Shown one piece after another: positions 1-8,670 of a DNA stretch of 50,190 bases; the stretch's first letter is position 1, and the number at the start of each line of letters is the position of its first letter. The DNA lies in contig JAKAED010000009.1 of the NCBI GenBank assembly GCA_021820105.1, forward strand, positions 1-50,190, read 5' to 3'. Source of the stretch: Actinomycetes bacterium (GTDB lineage Bacteria > Actinomycetota > Thermoleophilia > Solirubrobacterales > Solirubrobacteraceae). The position numbers and the translations under genes were made by a program. The notes under the pieces were generated by a model. It saw only the letters and a list, made by a program, of their open reading frames with translations. It made no database searches and had not been told where the DNA came from.

Positions 1-106
1 GCCCGCCGCCAGACGGTTTGGCGTGCCGGGGCGGCTGTACCTCCCCGAGCCGCCACATCAGCCCGCCGCCAGACGGTTTGGCGTGCCGGGGCGGTTGTAT
101 CTCCCT
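1..106. repeat. Two tandem copies of a 60-bp repeat unit (second copy partial, about 46 bp), probably continuing left of the window
   Basis: 1-46 and 61-106 are identical except for 3 C-to-T differences: gcccgccgccagacggtttggcgtgccggggcgg[c/t]tgta[c/t]ctccc[c/t]. Each copy contains the hairpin cgcca-gacggtt-tggcg. Confidence 0.85.
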
Positions 107-302
107 GGCACGTGCCCAGCTGACCGTCTTCGGCAGCGATTTCATCCGTGCCAACTGGCCCTCACGGGAGAGTCGTCGTTGCCGCGGGGGCCGAGTCGCG
201 ACGCCTTCCGGATTCGAACCGCAACGGCACGGAGGTCAAGAAGGTGTGCATACCGCCTCGTCCGCCGCGGAGCGGCGCCACGAGCGCCAGAGCCGCCAGC
301 CG

Positions 303-330
303 AAAAAGAGCGACCCGCAAACGCGGGCGC
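303..330 (-). terminator. Intrinsic terminator of tRNA-Ile
   Basis: Minus strand: GCG-CCCGC-GTTT-GCGGG-(T)-CGC followed by TCTTTTT, immediately downstream of the tRNA 3' end. Confidence 0.7.
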
Positions 331-340
331 TGGGGCAGAG

Positions 341-414
<74 letters not shown>

Positions 415-600
415 GATGCAGCGGGCATGTTAGCGCTCCCAAGTGGCACGGGTTGGCAGATGGCCTGCGAACCCCGGCCAGCGGCGGGTGCGCGCCCTGC
501 CCCGCTGAGAGTATGACCTCACAACCGGGCGCGGTGCTCACGTCGGGTGCCCTCGGCGCGGACCAAGAGCGGGGCCGCGACTGGCCAGTCACGGCGAGCT

Positions 601-1476
601 TCAGCCAGACAACCGCTCCGCGAACTCAAGCGCCTCAGCAAGCGTCGCGAAACTCAGCTGCGCCGTGTATCCGCGAGCTCCACCCCGCACCTTGACATCA
701 GCACCGAGGACCCTACCCAGCGCGTCGGCGATGCGGTCTACGGCCTCCTGCTGGTCAGGATGGCCATCACGCCTAAGGCCGGCGCCGCGTTCGCCCGTGG
801 AGGCGGGTGAGTCGCCAGCGGTCCGGGCCCGCGACTCAAGCTCCCGGACAGACCAGGCGTTCGCCACCGCCTGTCGCGCCAGATTCCGGCGCATCGCGTT
901 ATCGGCGACCATTAGCAGCGCGCGTCCGTGGCCCTCGCTCAGCTCGCGACGCTCGAGCAGCTCCAGCGCCTCGTCCGGAAGGTCAAGCAGCCGGATCAGG
1001 TTCGAAACCGCAACCCGGCTCCGTCCCACTCGCAGACCGACCTCCTCACGCGTCAGCCCGAGCTCCTCAACAAGGCCGGCGCAGGCTCGTGCTTCCTCAA
1101 CCGGATTGAGGTCCTCACGCGCCATGTTCTCAATGACCGCCAGTTCCAGCGATGCTGCGTCATCGTGGGTGCGAACGACCGCTGGAACAGCATCCAACTC
1201 AGCCATCTGCGCAGCCCGCCAGCGCCGCTCTCCGGCGATCAGCTCGTACCTTCCACCAGCAACCGGCCTGACCAAGACGGGCTGGATAACCCCGCGAGCG
1301 CGAATCGAGTCGGCCAGGCTCAGGAGCGATTCCTCATCGAACTGACGCCGTGGCTGGTGAGGGTTGGCGGTGATCAGATCCGTTGGGATCTGGCGGAGCT
1401 CCTCCTGATCGTCGCGCGGTGCGGCGGCCAGAATCGCGGCCAAACCCCGGCCCATCCCCTTGTTCTTCTCAGCCAC
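601..1476 (-). CDS. parB: ParB/Spo0J chromosome partitioning protein
   Basis: GERRWRAAQ and NPHQPRRQFDEESLLSLADSI motifs; overlaps the parA stop; GTG start at 1476 chosen over the upstream ORF start at 1518. Confidence 0.93.
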   Translation of the reverse strand: MAEKNKGMGRGLAAILAAAPRDDQEELRQIPTDLITANPHQPRRQFDEESLLSLADSIRARGVIQPVLVRPVAGGRYELIAGERRWRAAQMAELDAVPAVVRTHDDAASLELAVIENMAREDLNPVEEARACAGLVEELGLTREEVGLRVGRSRVAVSNLIRLLDLPDEALELLERRELSEGHGRALLMVADNAMRRNLARQAVANAWSVRELESRARTAGDSPASTGERGAGLRRDGHPDQQEAVDRIADALGRVLGADVKVRGGARGYTAQLSFATLAEALEFAERLSG

Positions 1477-2227
1477 GGGTGGCGACCTCCTTGGCCAGCT
1501 CGAAGTATGCGGCAGCACCCGCCGAGTGGGGATCGTGGTGAATCACGGGCTTGCCATAGCTCGGGGCCTCGCTGATTCGCACATTGCGCGGGATCACGGT
1601 GTCAAAGACCAGTTGTGGGAAGTGGCTGCGGATCTCATTCTGGACGTCCTGGGCAAGGCGCGTGCGGGAGTCATACATCGTCACGACCATTCCAGCGATC
1701 GTCAGCCGTGGATTGAGTTCCCGCTGGACCAAAGACAGGGTGTCCAGCAGTCCTGCAAGTCCCTCCAGCGCAAAGTACTCAGCCTGGACTGGCACAAGAA
1801 CTCGATCCGCCGCAACCAGCGCGTTGACGGTGAGCGGTCCCAGGGAGGGCGGGCAGTCCAGCAACGTGAAGGCGAACCGCTCACGAACCGTACGCAGCGC
1901 CTCCTTGAGGCGGTTCTCCGATCCGGGGATCCTCGGCAGCTCGACATTGGCGCCTGCCAGGTCCGGACTGGCCGGCGCCACCCATAGGTGGTCGATCGCG
2001 CTGGCGACAGCGACCTGATCGATGGTCGCCTCGCCACTCAGCAGCTCGTAGACATTCGGCTCGATGTGCTTCCCCAGACCGACCCCGACGGTTGCATTGC
2101 ACTGCGGGTCGATGTCGACCAGCAACGAGTCGTAGCCCGCTTCAGCGATGCACGCGGCAAGGTTGACCGCGGTGGTTGTCTTACCGACTCCACCCTTCTG
2201 GTTGGCTATTGCGTAGATGGCGCCCAT
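1469..2227 (-). CDS. parA: ParA/Soj chromosome partitioning ATPase
   Basis: Deviant Walker A KGGVGKTTTAVNLA; adjacent to parB. Confidence 0.95.
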   Translation of the reverse strand: MGAIYAIANQKGGVGKTTTAVNLAACIAEAGYDSLLVDIDPQCNATVGVGLGKHIEPNVYELLSGEATIDQVAVASAIDHLWVAPASPDLAGANVELPRIPGSENRLKEALRTVRERFAFTLLDCPPSLGPLTVNALVAADRVLVPVQAEYFALEGLAGLLDTLSLVQRELNPRLTIAGMVVTMYDSRTRLAQDVQNEIRSHFPQLVFDTVIPRNVRISEAPSYGKPVIHHDPHSAGAAAYFELAKEVATRG

Positions 2228-2311
2228 GTTGCTCGCTGCAAGCTAGCGAGTCTGCGCGGGAAGAGCCTCGGATGAGATGCGCCATCTCCCGCTAAATGCG
2301 AGAAAGCGGAT

Positions 2312-3025
2312 TCACGATCTTCCCAGTGGGCGCTTTCGTGCAACGCCGTCGCGTCGAGGAAACCGCTCCGGGGTCTCTGCGACCTTGACCACCACCTGTA
2401 GGTAGCGGTTCGTCGCGCTGGGGTACGGCTGAACCTTCCGCAGCTCACGCACCGCCATCCCAAGGACGTCCGCAGCAGTGTTGAGGGCCGCTTCTGAGCC
2501 GGGATCCAGCAGCCCGCACCAAGCGACCAGCGCGCCATCATGTCGGAGGAGTGGGGCCGCGTACTCTGCCACGACCTCAGGTGGAGCAAGAGCCCTGGCA
2601 GTGACCAGATCCATGGCGCCAAGGCCCTCACGCCAGGTCTCCGCGCGACCGTGAACGATCTCAACGTTCGGTAGTGAGAGCTCGGACACGGCCCTGCGCA
2701 TGAAGTCGCACTTACGGCGGTTCCCTTCTAGGAGCGTCACGCGAGCATTCGGGAGCGCCAACGCCAGGGGAATACCCGGGACGCCGGCACCTGAGCCAAG
2801 GTCGGCTATCCGTTCAGCGGACCGGACCAACTCCAGATCTAAGGCCACCAGTGAGTCCGCCAGGTGGTCGTCGTGAACGCGTTGTGGCTCACGCACCGTT
2901 GTTGGGGCAAACTCGTCGGTCGCCAGCAGAGCACCAAAGCGCCGCAGTTTCTCCAAGACATCGGCGGGCAAGTCAAACCGCTCCCCAAGCGCGCTCAACG
3001 AAGACGGGTCCAGAGCCTCAGTCAT
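2312..3025 (-). CDS. rsmG: 16S rRNA (guanine527-N7)-methyltransferase RsmG (GidB)
   Basis: DLGSGAGVPGIPLALALP SAM-binding motif; syntenic with parA. ATG at 3025 overlaps the stop of the upstream ORF. Confidence 0.9.
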   Translation of the reverse strand: MTEALDPSSLSALGERFDLPADVLEKLRRFGALLATDEFAPTTVREPQRVHDDHLADSLVALDLELVRSAERIADLGSGAGVPGIPLALALPNARVTLLEGNRRKCDFMRRAVSELSLPNVEIVHGRAETWREGLGAMDLVTARALAPPEVVAEYAAPLLRHDGALVAWCGLLDPGSEAALNTAADVLGMAVRELRKVQPYPSATNRYLQVVVKVAETPERFPRRDGVARKRPLGRS

Positions 3026-3389
3026 CCGCCCGCCCCTCGAGTCGGTTCCTTTCCCGCTGGATGAAGGCCCCGTAGCGCTCAACCATTTCATCCAGGCGCT
3101 GAGCCGCGTGGGCATCCCTGCCAGCAGTTAGCTCCGCCTCAAGAATTGGTAGGAGGTCATGTACCAGGACCTGTCCCCGCGCCATCCACTGGTAGTACGA
3201 GCGCCCACCATGGTTGTAGGGACCGTAGAGCTTCGACCTTGGGAAGCGCTCCATGAGCCATCCGAACAGCGCCTCATGCCGCGTATGCATGCGCAAGGTG
3301 ACCTGAGGTTGGCGGCCGTCGCCACCGAACGAGCCCTCGCCGATGAGTAGGCCCACAAGCAAGCCGCGGTCAAAGTCGTTGAGGCTCAA
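3018..3389 (-). CDS. Small LAGLIDADG-type (homing endonuclease-fold) protein, single motif
   Basis: LLVGLLIGEGSFGGDGRQPQVTLRMHTRHEALFGWLMERFPRSKLYGPY resembles the LAGLIDADG core (LxGLIxGEGSF...); TTG start; 8-bp overlap with rsmG. Confidence 0.75.
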   Translation of the reverse strand: MSLNDFDRGLLVGLLIGEGSFGGDGRQPQVTLRMHTRHEALFGWLMERFPRSKLYGPYNHGGRSYYQWMARGQVLVHDLLPILEAELTAGRDAHAAQRLDEMVERYGAFIQRERNRLEGRADD

Positions 3390-3451
3390 GCTGTTGAGGT
3401 TCTAGCGGGAACCTGTTTCACCGTCAAGAAAAACGTGAAACACCCACGTTT
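3390..3451 (-). promoter_or_regulatory. Predicted promoter of the LAGLIDADG-rsmG-parAB unit overlapping separated parS-like half-sites
   Basis: Minus strand: TTGACG-17 nt-TAGAAC-9 nt-TTG start; inverted 8-mers TGTTTCAC (3414-3421) and GTGAAACA (3435-3442); overlapping AAACGTG (3431-3437)/CACGTTT (3445-3451) inverted repeat. Confidence 0.45.
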
Positions 3452-3466
3452 GTCTACACGCTTCGC

Positions 3467-3937
3467 TCAGCCGCGCAGTGGGGCGACGACAAGTCGCCGG
3501 TTCGGCTCTTGGCCCTCTGAGTAGGTCTCCACATCGAAGCGCGTCTTCAGATATTCGTGCACCACCTTGCGCTCCTGCGCGCCCATCGGCTCAAGCGCGA
3601 CGGGCCGCCCCTCCCTGACCGCAGCCTCTGCTGCCTGATCAGCCACGGCCTCCAGGTGCTTCGCGCGCCGCTCCCTGTAGCCGGCCGCGTCCACGGTCAG
3701 CGGCTTGCGCTCGTCGACGCCGCGGAAGGCGATCCTGTACGCCAGGTGCGAGATTGCGTCAATGGTCTGTCCGTGATGGCCGATCAGCAGCCCCAGATCG
3801 TCACCCACAAACTCGGCTGACAGACCGCCATCTGCCTCCTCCACCACGACCTCTGCGTCCACCCCGACCGCATCGGCAATGGTCTCGAGGATCTCCTCCA
3901 GATGCTCGATCGTCTCTGAATCGCTCACGCCGCCCAT
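3467..3937 (-). CDS. jag: Jag/KhpB-type R3H-KH RNA-binding protein
   Basis: GLLIGHHGQTIDAISHLAYR (KH) and ERKVVHEYLK (R3H); follows yidC. Start set at ATG 3937. Confidence 0.9.
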   Translation of the reverse strand: MGGVSDSETIEHLEEILETIADAVGVDAEVVVEEADGGLSAEFVGDDLGLLIGHHGQTIDAISHLAYRIAFRGVDERKPLTVDAAGYRERRAKHLEAVADQAAEAAVREGRPVALEPMGAQERKVVHEYLKTRFDVETYSEGQEPNRRLVVAPLRG

Positions 3938-3944
3938 CCTCTCA

Positions 3945-4922
3945 TCACCTGCGCCGACCGGAGCGCTTGCGCTTCTTGCGAGCCGACGGCGGTGTGCTCG
4001 GGGTGCTGGTCGCGGCTCCCCCCCGACTCTTTCCAGATCCCTGGTCAGATTCACGCGCCCCACGCCGGGCCAGCAATCCGCTGAGCGCACCCAGCCCTGA
4101 CCCTCTTGCCTCACCACCAGCATCACCACCAACCGAAACGTCTGCGGTAGGCGTCGCCGCCACAGGCATTGGTCCCATCAGGCGCTTGATCGTGTACTGC
4201 TGCGCCATCGTCCACGCGTTGGTCGTGATCCAGTACACAATCAGGCCCGCGGGGAACCGCAGGATGAACACCACGAACACAACCGGCAGGACCAACATCA
4301 TGTTGCGCTGGTTTCGGTCCATTGTCGGCGCCGACATCAGCAGCGTCGACGCCACCTGCGTCCCGACGTACAGGAGGACCAGGACCACCAACGTGAGACC
4401 GGTGGCGTTGTTCGTGATATCAGGGATGAACAGGAAGTGGGCGCCACTCGCGTGCGGGCCACAGGCCACAGTCTGGCCCGCGGCCGCCTTCAGCGGGATG
4501 TGGTGCTGAAGCGCGTAAGCCTTCTGATAGGCGATCTCCTTCGCCTTGCAGATGTCGGGACGTAGGGTCGTCTTCAGCGTGTAGAAGAGGCCGATGAAAA
4601 CAGGCAACTGGAAGACCATGGGCAGGCAGGACCCCAGCGGGTTCACCTCGTTCTCCCGATAGAACTTCATCATCTCTTCCTGCTGGCGCTGCTTATCTTG
4701 CTTGTACTTCTGCTGGATCGCCTTCATCTCGGGTTGGAGATGCTGAAGCTTCCGCATCGAATGGAACTGCCGCACCGCCAATGGCACGAGCAGGAGCCGC
4801 ACACACACGGTCAGCAGCACGATCGACCATCCCCACGACACCCCGATCGTGTTGTGGAAGAAGCTGATCACGTGTGCGAACACCGTGATCAGGGGCTGGA
4901 AGATGTTTGCGGTGATGAGCAT
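3945..4922 (-). CDS. yidC: Membrane protein insertase YidC/Oxa1
   Basis: YidC/Oxa1 core (WGWSIVLLTVCVRLLLVPLAVRQFHSMRKLQHLQPEMKAIQQKYK) plus a basic C-terminal tail. Confidence 0.95.
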   Translation of the reverse strand: MLITANIFQPLITVFAHVISFFHNTIGVSWGWSIVLLTVCVRLLLVPLAVRQFHSMRKLQHLQPEMKAIQQKYKQDKQRQQEEMMKFYRENEVNPLGSCLPMVFQLPVFIGLFYTLKTTLRPDICKAKEIAYQKAYALQHHIPLKAAAGQTVACGPHASGAHFLFIPDITNNATGLTLVVLVLLYVGTQVASTLLMSAPTMDRNQRNMMLVLPVVFVVFILRFPAGLIVYWITTNAWTMAQQYTIKRLMGPMPVAATPTADVSVGGDAGGEARGSGLGALSGLLARRGARESDQGSGKSRGGAATSTPSTPPSARKKRKRSGRRR

Positions 4923-4924
4923 GT

Positions 4925-5197
4925 TCAGGTGCCTGGCGCCGAGTTACGCGGATGGAAAAGCCGCTGCTCATCGACGGGATCGAACCCGCCGTGACTCAAT
5001 GGGTTGCATCTCAACAACCTCCAACCGGCAAGCGCAAGCCCGCGCAGTATGCCGAACTTCTCCACAGCCTGCACGGCGTACTGCGAGCACGACGGGTAGT
5101 ACTTGCATCTCTGGCCCAGAAGTGGCGAGAACACTCGCTGATAGCCCTTGATCGGCGCAACGCAGATCGATCGTGAAATCTGCTGAAACCGAGTCAC
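4925..5197 (-). CDS. yidD: Membrane protein insertion efficiency factor YidD
   Basis: IKGYQRVFSPLLGQRCKYYPSCSQYAVQAVEKFG; between rnpA and yidC. Confidence 0.95.
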   Translation of the reverse strand: MTRFQQISRSICVAPIKGYQRVFSPLLGQRCKYYPSCSQYAVQAVEKFGILRGLALAGWRLLRCNPLSHGGFDPVDEQRLFHPRNSAPGT

Positions 5198-5646
5198 TCC
5201 GGATCCCTCCAGGACTCGCCGGCTGGAGCCTCGAGCACAAGATCCGCTTCCTCACCCTCGACCTGCGCCGAAGTACGTCTCTCGGCGACTCCATCAACCT
5301 TGTCGATCAGCACTTGCAGAGCGGCATGAATCCCACTCAGACCCTCCCGCTCAGCGAGTTCTCGCGCGGCAGGCCGCGCGATCACAACCGCGTCGGCTCC
5401 GACCGGGAGTCGGTCCGCCTCAAGAGCGAATGCTTCTCTGAGAAGCCGTTTGACGCGATTGCGGTCTACGGCGCCGCCAACCTTCCTCGACACGGACAGG
5501 CCGAGACGAGGCGGTTCGTCGCCACCTCGCGGAAATACGTACAGCACAAGGTCGCGGCCGGCATGAGACCGGCCGTTCCGCATTACCCGGTCGAAGTCGG
5601 CGCTCCTTGTCAGCCGCCCTCGGCGAGGCGAACGTGCGCCCGCCAC
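5194..5646 (-). CDS. rnpA: Ribonuclease P protein component
   Basis: RLGLSVSRKVGGAVDRNRVKRLLREAFA signature; 4-bp overlap with yidD. Confidence 0.93.
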   Translation of the reverse strand: MAGARSPRRGRLTRSADFDRVMRNGRSHAGRDLVLYVFPRGGDEPPRLGLSVSRKVGGAVDRNRVKRLLREAFALEADRLPVGADAVVIARPAARELAEREGLSGIHAALQVLIDKVDGVAERRTSAQVEGEEADLVLEAPAGESWRDPE

Positions 5647-5653
5647 GGCAAAC

Positions 5654-5788
5654 CTACACCGTGAGGCGCTTGCGGCCCTTGTCGCGGCGCCGCTTCAGTA
5701 CGTCGCGGCCCGCCCGCGTCTGCATACGCGCGCGGAACCCATGAGTACGGGCGCGCTTGCGTTTCTTGGGTTGGTAGGTCCTCTTCAT
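5654..5788 (-). CDS. rpmH: 50S ribosomal protein L34
   Basis: [44 protein letters not shown], 44 aa. Confidence 0.98.
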   Translation of the reverse strand: MKRTYQPKKRKRARTHGFRARMQTRAGRDVLKRRRDKGRKRLTV

Positions 5789-6030
5789 GGCAAATTTCCT
5801 CGGCTCCGGCCGTAGTAGGCACAGCAGTATACGCGCAGTAGCTCCCGCTGCTGTCAGGGCGCTGCACGTCCGACCGATGGTGTAGCAGGCCGGAGAGCTT
5901 TTTCCCGCGCATTGCGTCAACCCCATCCCGCTGCCGCTGCGCGACACAGCCCGCCAGAGCTATATTCGCCACGCCCGGCTGAACGTTCCGGGACCCTCTG
6001 GAATATCTCGACTCAGCCGTTAGGAGCCGC

Positions 6031-7410
6031 TTGGAGTTGCCTGAGCACCTCGCGTTAGCCCCTGCCTGGCAGGAAATACAGAGCCGTCTGCGGTCTACGG
6101 TCGGCGAAGCCGTATACGACTTGTGGCTCTCAGAGCTCCGACTGAGCAGCTGGGATGGGCGCGTCCTGTTACTGGCAGCGCAGAGTGGCACCGAGAGTTG
6201 GATCACAGCTCGGTATGGGGGCCTGTTGGAGCGTTGCGCGTCGGCTGTGCTTGGGACGCAGGCAAAGGTCGCATTCCTGGGTGATCCCGCCGCCGCAGCA
6301 CATTCGGCGCTCACCGCCGCGGGAACCTCTCTGACCGGTTCGGGGAGCACCGACCTCAACCCGCGGCACACCTTTGAGCAGTTCGTCATCGGGGAGAGCA
6401 ACCGTCTTGCTCATGCTGCCTCGCTGGCTGTCGCCGAAGCTCCGGGCCAGGCATACAACCCGCTCTTCCTGCACGCGCCGCCGGGCCTCGGGAAGACACA
6501 CCTGCTTGGCGCGATCGGAAACTATCTCCGCGGGTTCTCGCCTTCAACGACGGTCCGCTACACCACGGTTGAGGCCTTCACGAACGGCTTCATCGCTGCG
6601 CTCAAAGGCCAGGCGCTGGAGCGCTTCAAGCACCTCTACCGAGACGTTGACGTGCTCCTCATCGACGACGTTCAGTTTCTTGCCAGCAAGGCCAGAACTG
6701 AGGAGGAGTTCTTCCACACCTTCAACGCGCTTTACGAGTCCGGCCGTCAGTTGGTGCTGACCTGCGACCGTCTACCACACCAGTTGACCGGGATTGAGCA
6801 GCGACTTCGCGAGCGGTTCGGAGCTGGACTCGTGGCGCATCTCACATCACCTGACTGGAGCACGAGGGTCGCGATCCTGCGGAAGCGGGCCGCGATTGAT
6901 CAAATACACGTACAGGACGACGCAGTCTTCGAACTGATCGCGGAACGGATCACCGACAACATCCGCTCGCTTGAGGGCGCTCTCATTCGCATCGTCGCCC
7001 ATCACTCCCTGACGGGCGACCCGGTCGATACAGCCCTGGCGGCGCGCGTGCTGGACTCGATTAGACCGATAACGGGTGCCGGCCGCAAGCAGGATTCGTC
7101 GGCGGCCGGGAAGCGGGTCGTCACCGTGAACGACATCCAGCGCACCGTTGCTGATCACTTCCAGATTCAGGTTCAGGATCTGATCGGTCCGAGCCGCCTT
7201 GGAACTCATTCCTGGGCCAGACAGCTGGGGATTCATCTGACCCGCGATCTGACCGATCTTCCATTGCAGAGAATCGGGGAGGCGTTTGGCGGGCGCAATC
7301 ACGCGACGGTGCTCCACTCCTGCAAGCGCGTATCAGACAGGATTTCTCTCAACACTGAAGACGCGCAGACGCTTCAAGAACTTCTGGAGACGCTCAGGAG
7401 TCAACAGTGA
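6031..7410 (+). CDS. dnaA: Chromosomal replication initiator DnaA
   Basis: PPGLGKTHLLGAIGNY, LLIDDVQFL and the C-terminal GGRNHATVLHSC signature; TTG start with AGGAG upstream. Confidence 0.96.
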   Translation: MELPEHLALAPAWQEIQSRLRSTVGEAVYDLWLSELRLSSWDGRVLLLAAQSGTESWITARYGGLLERCASAVLGTQAKVAFLGDPAAAAHSALTAAGTSLTGSGSTDLNPRHTFEQFVIGESNRLAHAASLAVAEAPGQAYNPLFLHAPPGLGKTHLLGAIGNYLRGFSPSTTVRYTTVEAFTNGFIAALKGQALERFKHLYRDVDVLLIDDVQFLASKARTEEEFFHTFNALYESGRQLVLTCDRLPHQLTGIEQRLRERFGAGLVAHLTSPDWSTRVAILRKRAAIDQIHVQDDAVFELIAERITDNIRSLEGALIRIVAHHSLTGDPVDTALAARVLDSIRPITGAGRKQDSSAAGKRVVTVNDIQRTVADHFQIQVQDLIGPSRLGTHSWARQLGIHLTRDLTDLPLQRIGEAFGGRNHATVLHSCKRVSDRISLNTEDAQTLQELLETLRSQQ

Positions 7411-7538
7411 CGACCGCCCCTGTTGACAAACTGAGCCGTTGGTCCTGGCGCAAAATCCTTGAAAACTCCCCACAGAGTCCGACTTTTCCACACGGTTACC
7501 GAATCTATGACTTCTAAACCCTCTGAAGGGAGTCCATC
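7411..7538. other. oriC: Candidate oriC segment (dnaA-dnaN intergenic)
   Basis: 128-bp gap in dnaA-dnaN synteny with DnaA-box-like TTTTCCACA (7484-7492, +) and TTGTCAACA (7421-7429, -). Confidence 0.4.
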
Positions 7539-8648
7539 GTGAAGATCACGCTCGACCGCGATGCGCTTCTGACCCAACTTCAAGCCGTGAGCCGGGTCGC
7601 TTCGACTCGCTCTGCGATTCAGGCGCTCTCAGGCGTGCAATTGGCCGCTGTCGCAGGTGGCTGTGAGCTCCGTGCAACCGACACCGACATCTCGCTCCGT
7701 GTCCCGCTTGAGGCTCAGATTGCGCGCGAGGGGACGGTGGTGCTGCCCGCACGGCTCCTGCTGGATGTGGTGCGGGCTCTTCCCCAGCCGGTTGTGACGC
7801 TCGAATTGAGACCCTCCGAGCAGGATGTCGAGGTCATCTCGGGGAACGCGACGTTCCACATCCGAACGCTTCACGGAGAAGACTTCCCGCCGTTCCCGGA
7901 ACTCGATGCGTCTGCGGCGATAGAGATTCCCGTCAGAGCCTTTGTGGAGACCGCCAACAAGGTTTCAGGATCCGCGTCACGCGATGAGACCCGTCCGGTG
8001 CTCACCGGAATCCTCGTCTCAGCGTCAGGCCAGGAGGTCCGCATGGTTGCGACCGACTCCTACCGCCTGAGCGTGAAGGAGACGAGCCTCGAGACGCCGC
8101 TGGATTCCGCCTTTGAGGTCAACATTCCCGCCCGCGCGCTCCAGGAACTGGCGCGGATAGCCTCCCACGCGGAGGATGGAAACCTGACGCTGAGCGTCAG
8201 GAACAGCCAGGTGGTCTTTGCGCTTGGGTCGGTGGTGCTCTCATCCAGGCTCATTGATGGCCAGTTCCCCAACTACCGGCAGCTGTTGCCTGAGACCTTC
8301 GAACATGAGCTCCGTGTCTCCGGTCCCGAGTTGCGCGACGTGGTCAGGCGTGTGAGCCTCCTAGCTCAGAAGAACGCTCCCCTACGGCTCTCCTTCGCTC
8401 CCGGTGAGCTCACCGTATCTGCTCAGACGCCTGATATCGGGGAGGCGCGAGAGTCGCTTCCCGTGAACTTCCAGGGGGAGCCGCTTGAGATCGGCTTCAA
8501 CCCGGAGTTCCTCCGGGATGGTCTGGAAGCCATTGACGACGCCGACGTTCTGGTGAAGCTGATCAGCCCGCTTCGACCTGGTCTGCTCGAGGCTGGGGAC
8601 GCGAGCGGCTTTGTCTACCTGATCATGCCCATCCGCCTGAACGTGTGA
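7539..8648 (+). CDS. dnaN: DNA polymerase III beta sliding clamp
   Basis: Full-length DnaN-like protein ending YLIMPIRLNV; between dnaA and recF. Confidence 0.96.
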   Translation: MKITLDRDALLTQLQAVSRVASTRSAIQALSGVQLAAVAGGCELRATDTDISLRVPLEAQIAREGTVVLPARLLLDVVRALPQPVVTLELRPSEQDVEVISGNATFHIRTLHGEDFPPFPELDASAAIEIPVRAFVETANKVSGSASRDETRPVLTGILVSASGQEVRMVATDSYRLSVKETSLETPLDSAFEVNIPARALQELARIASHAEDGNLTLSVRNSQVVFALGSVVLSSRLIDGQFPNYRQLLPETFEHELRVSGPELRDVVRRVSLLAQKNAPLRLSFAPGELTVSAQTPDIGEARESLPVNFQGEPLEIGFNPEFLRDGLEAIDDADVLVKLISPLRPGLLEAGDASGFVYLIMPIRLNV

Positions 8649-8670
8649 TCTGACTCCCCGTGACCGGTAG

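Noticed and set aside
200-235. Second T-arm-like string (ggattcgaacc) suggesting a tRNA pseudogene or att site
   Set aside because: Only about 11 nt shared with tRNA-Ile, the T-stem has a mismatch and no acceptor or anticodon stem could be assembled.
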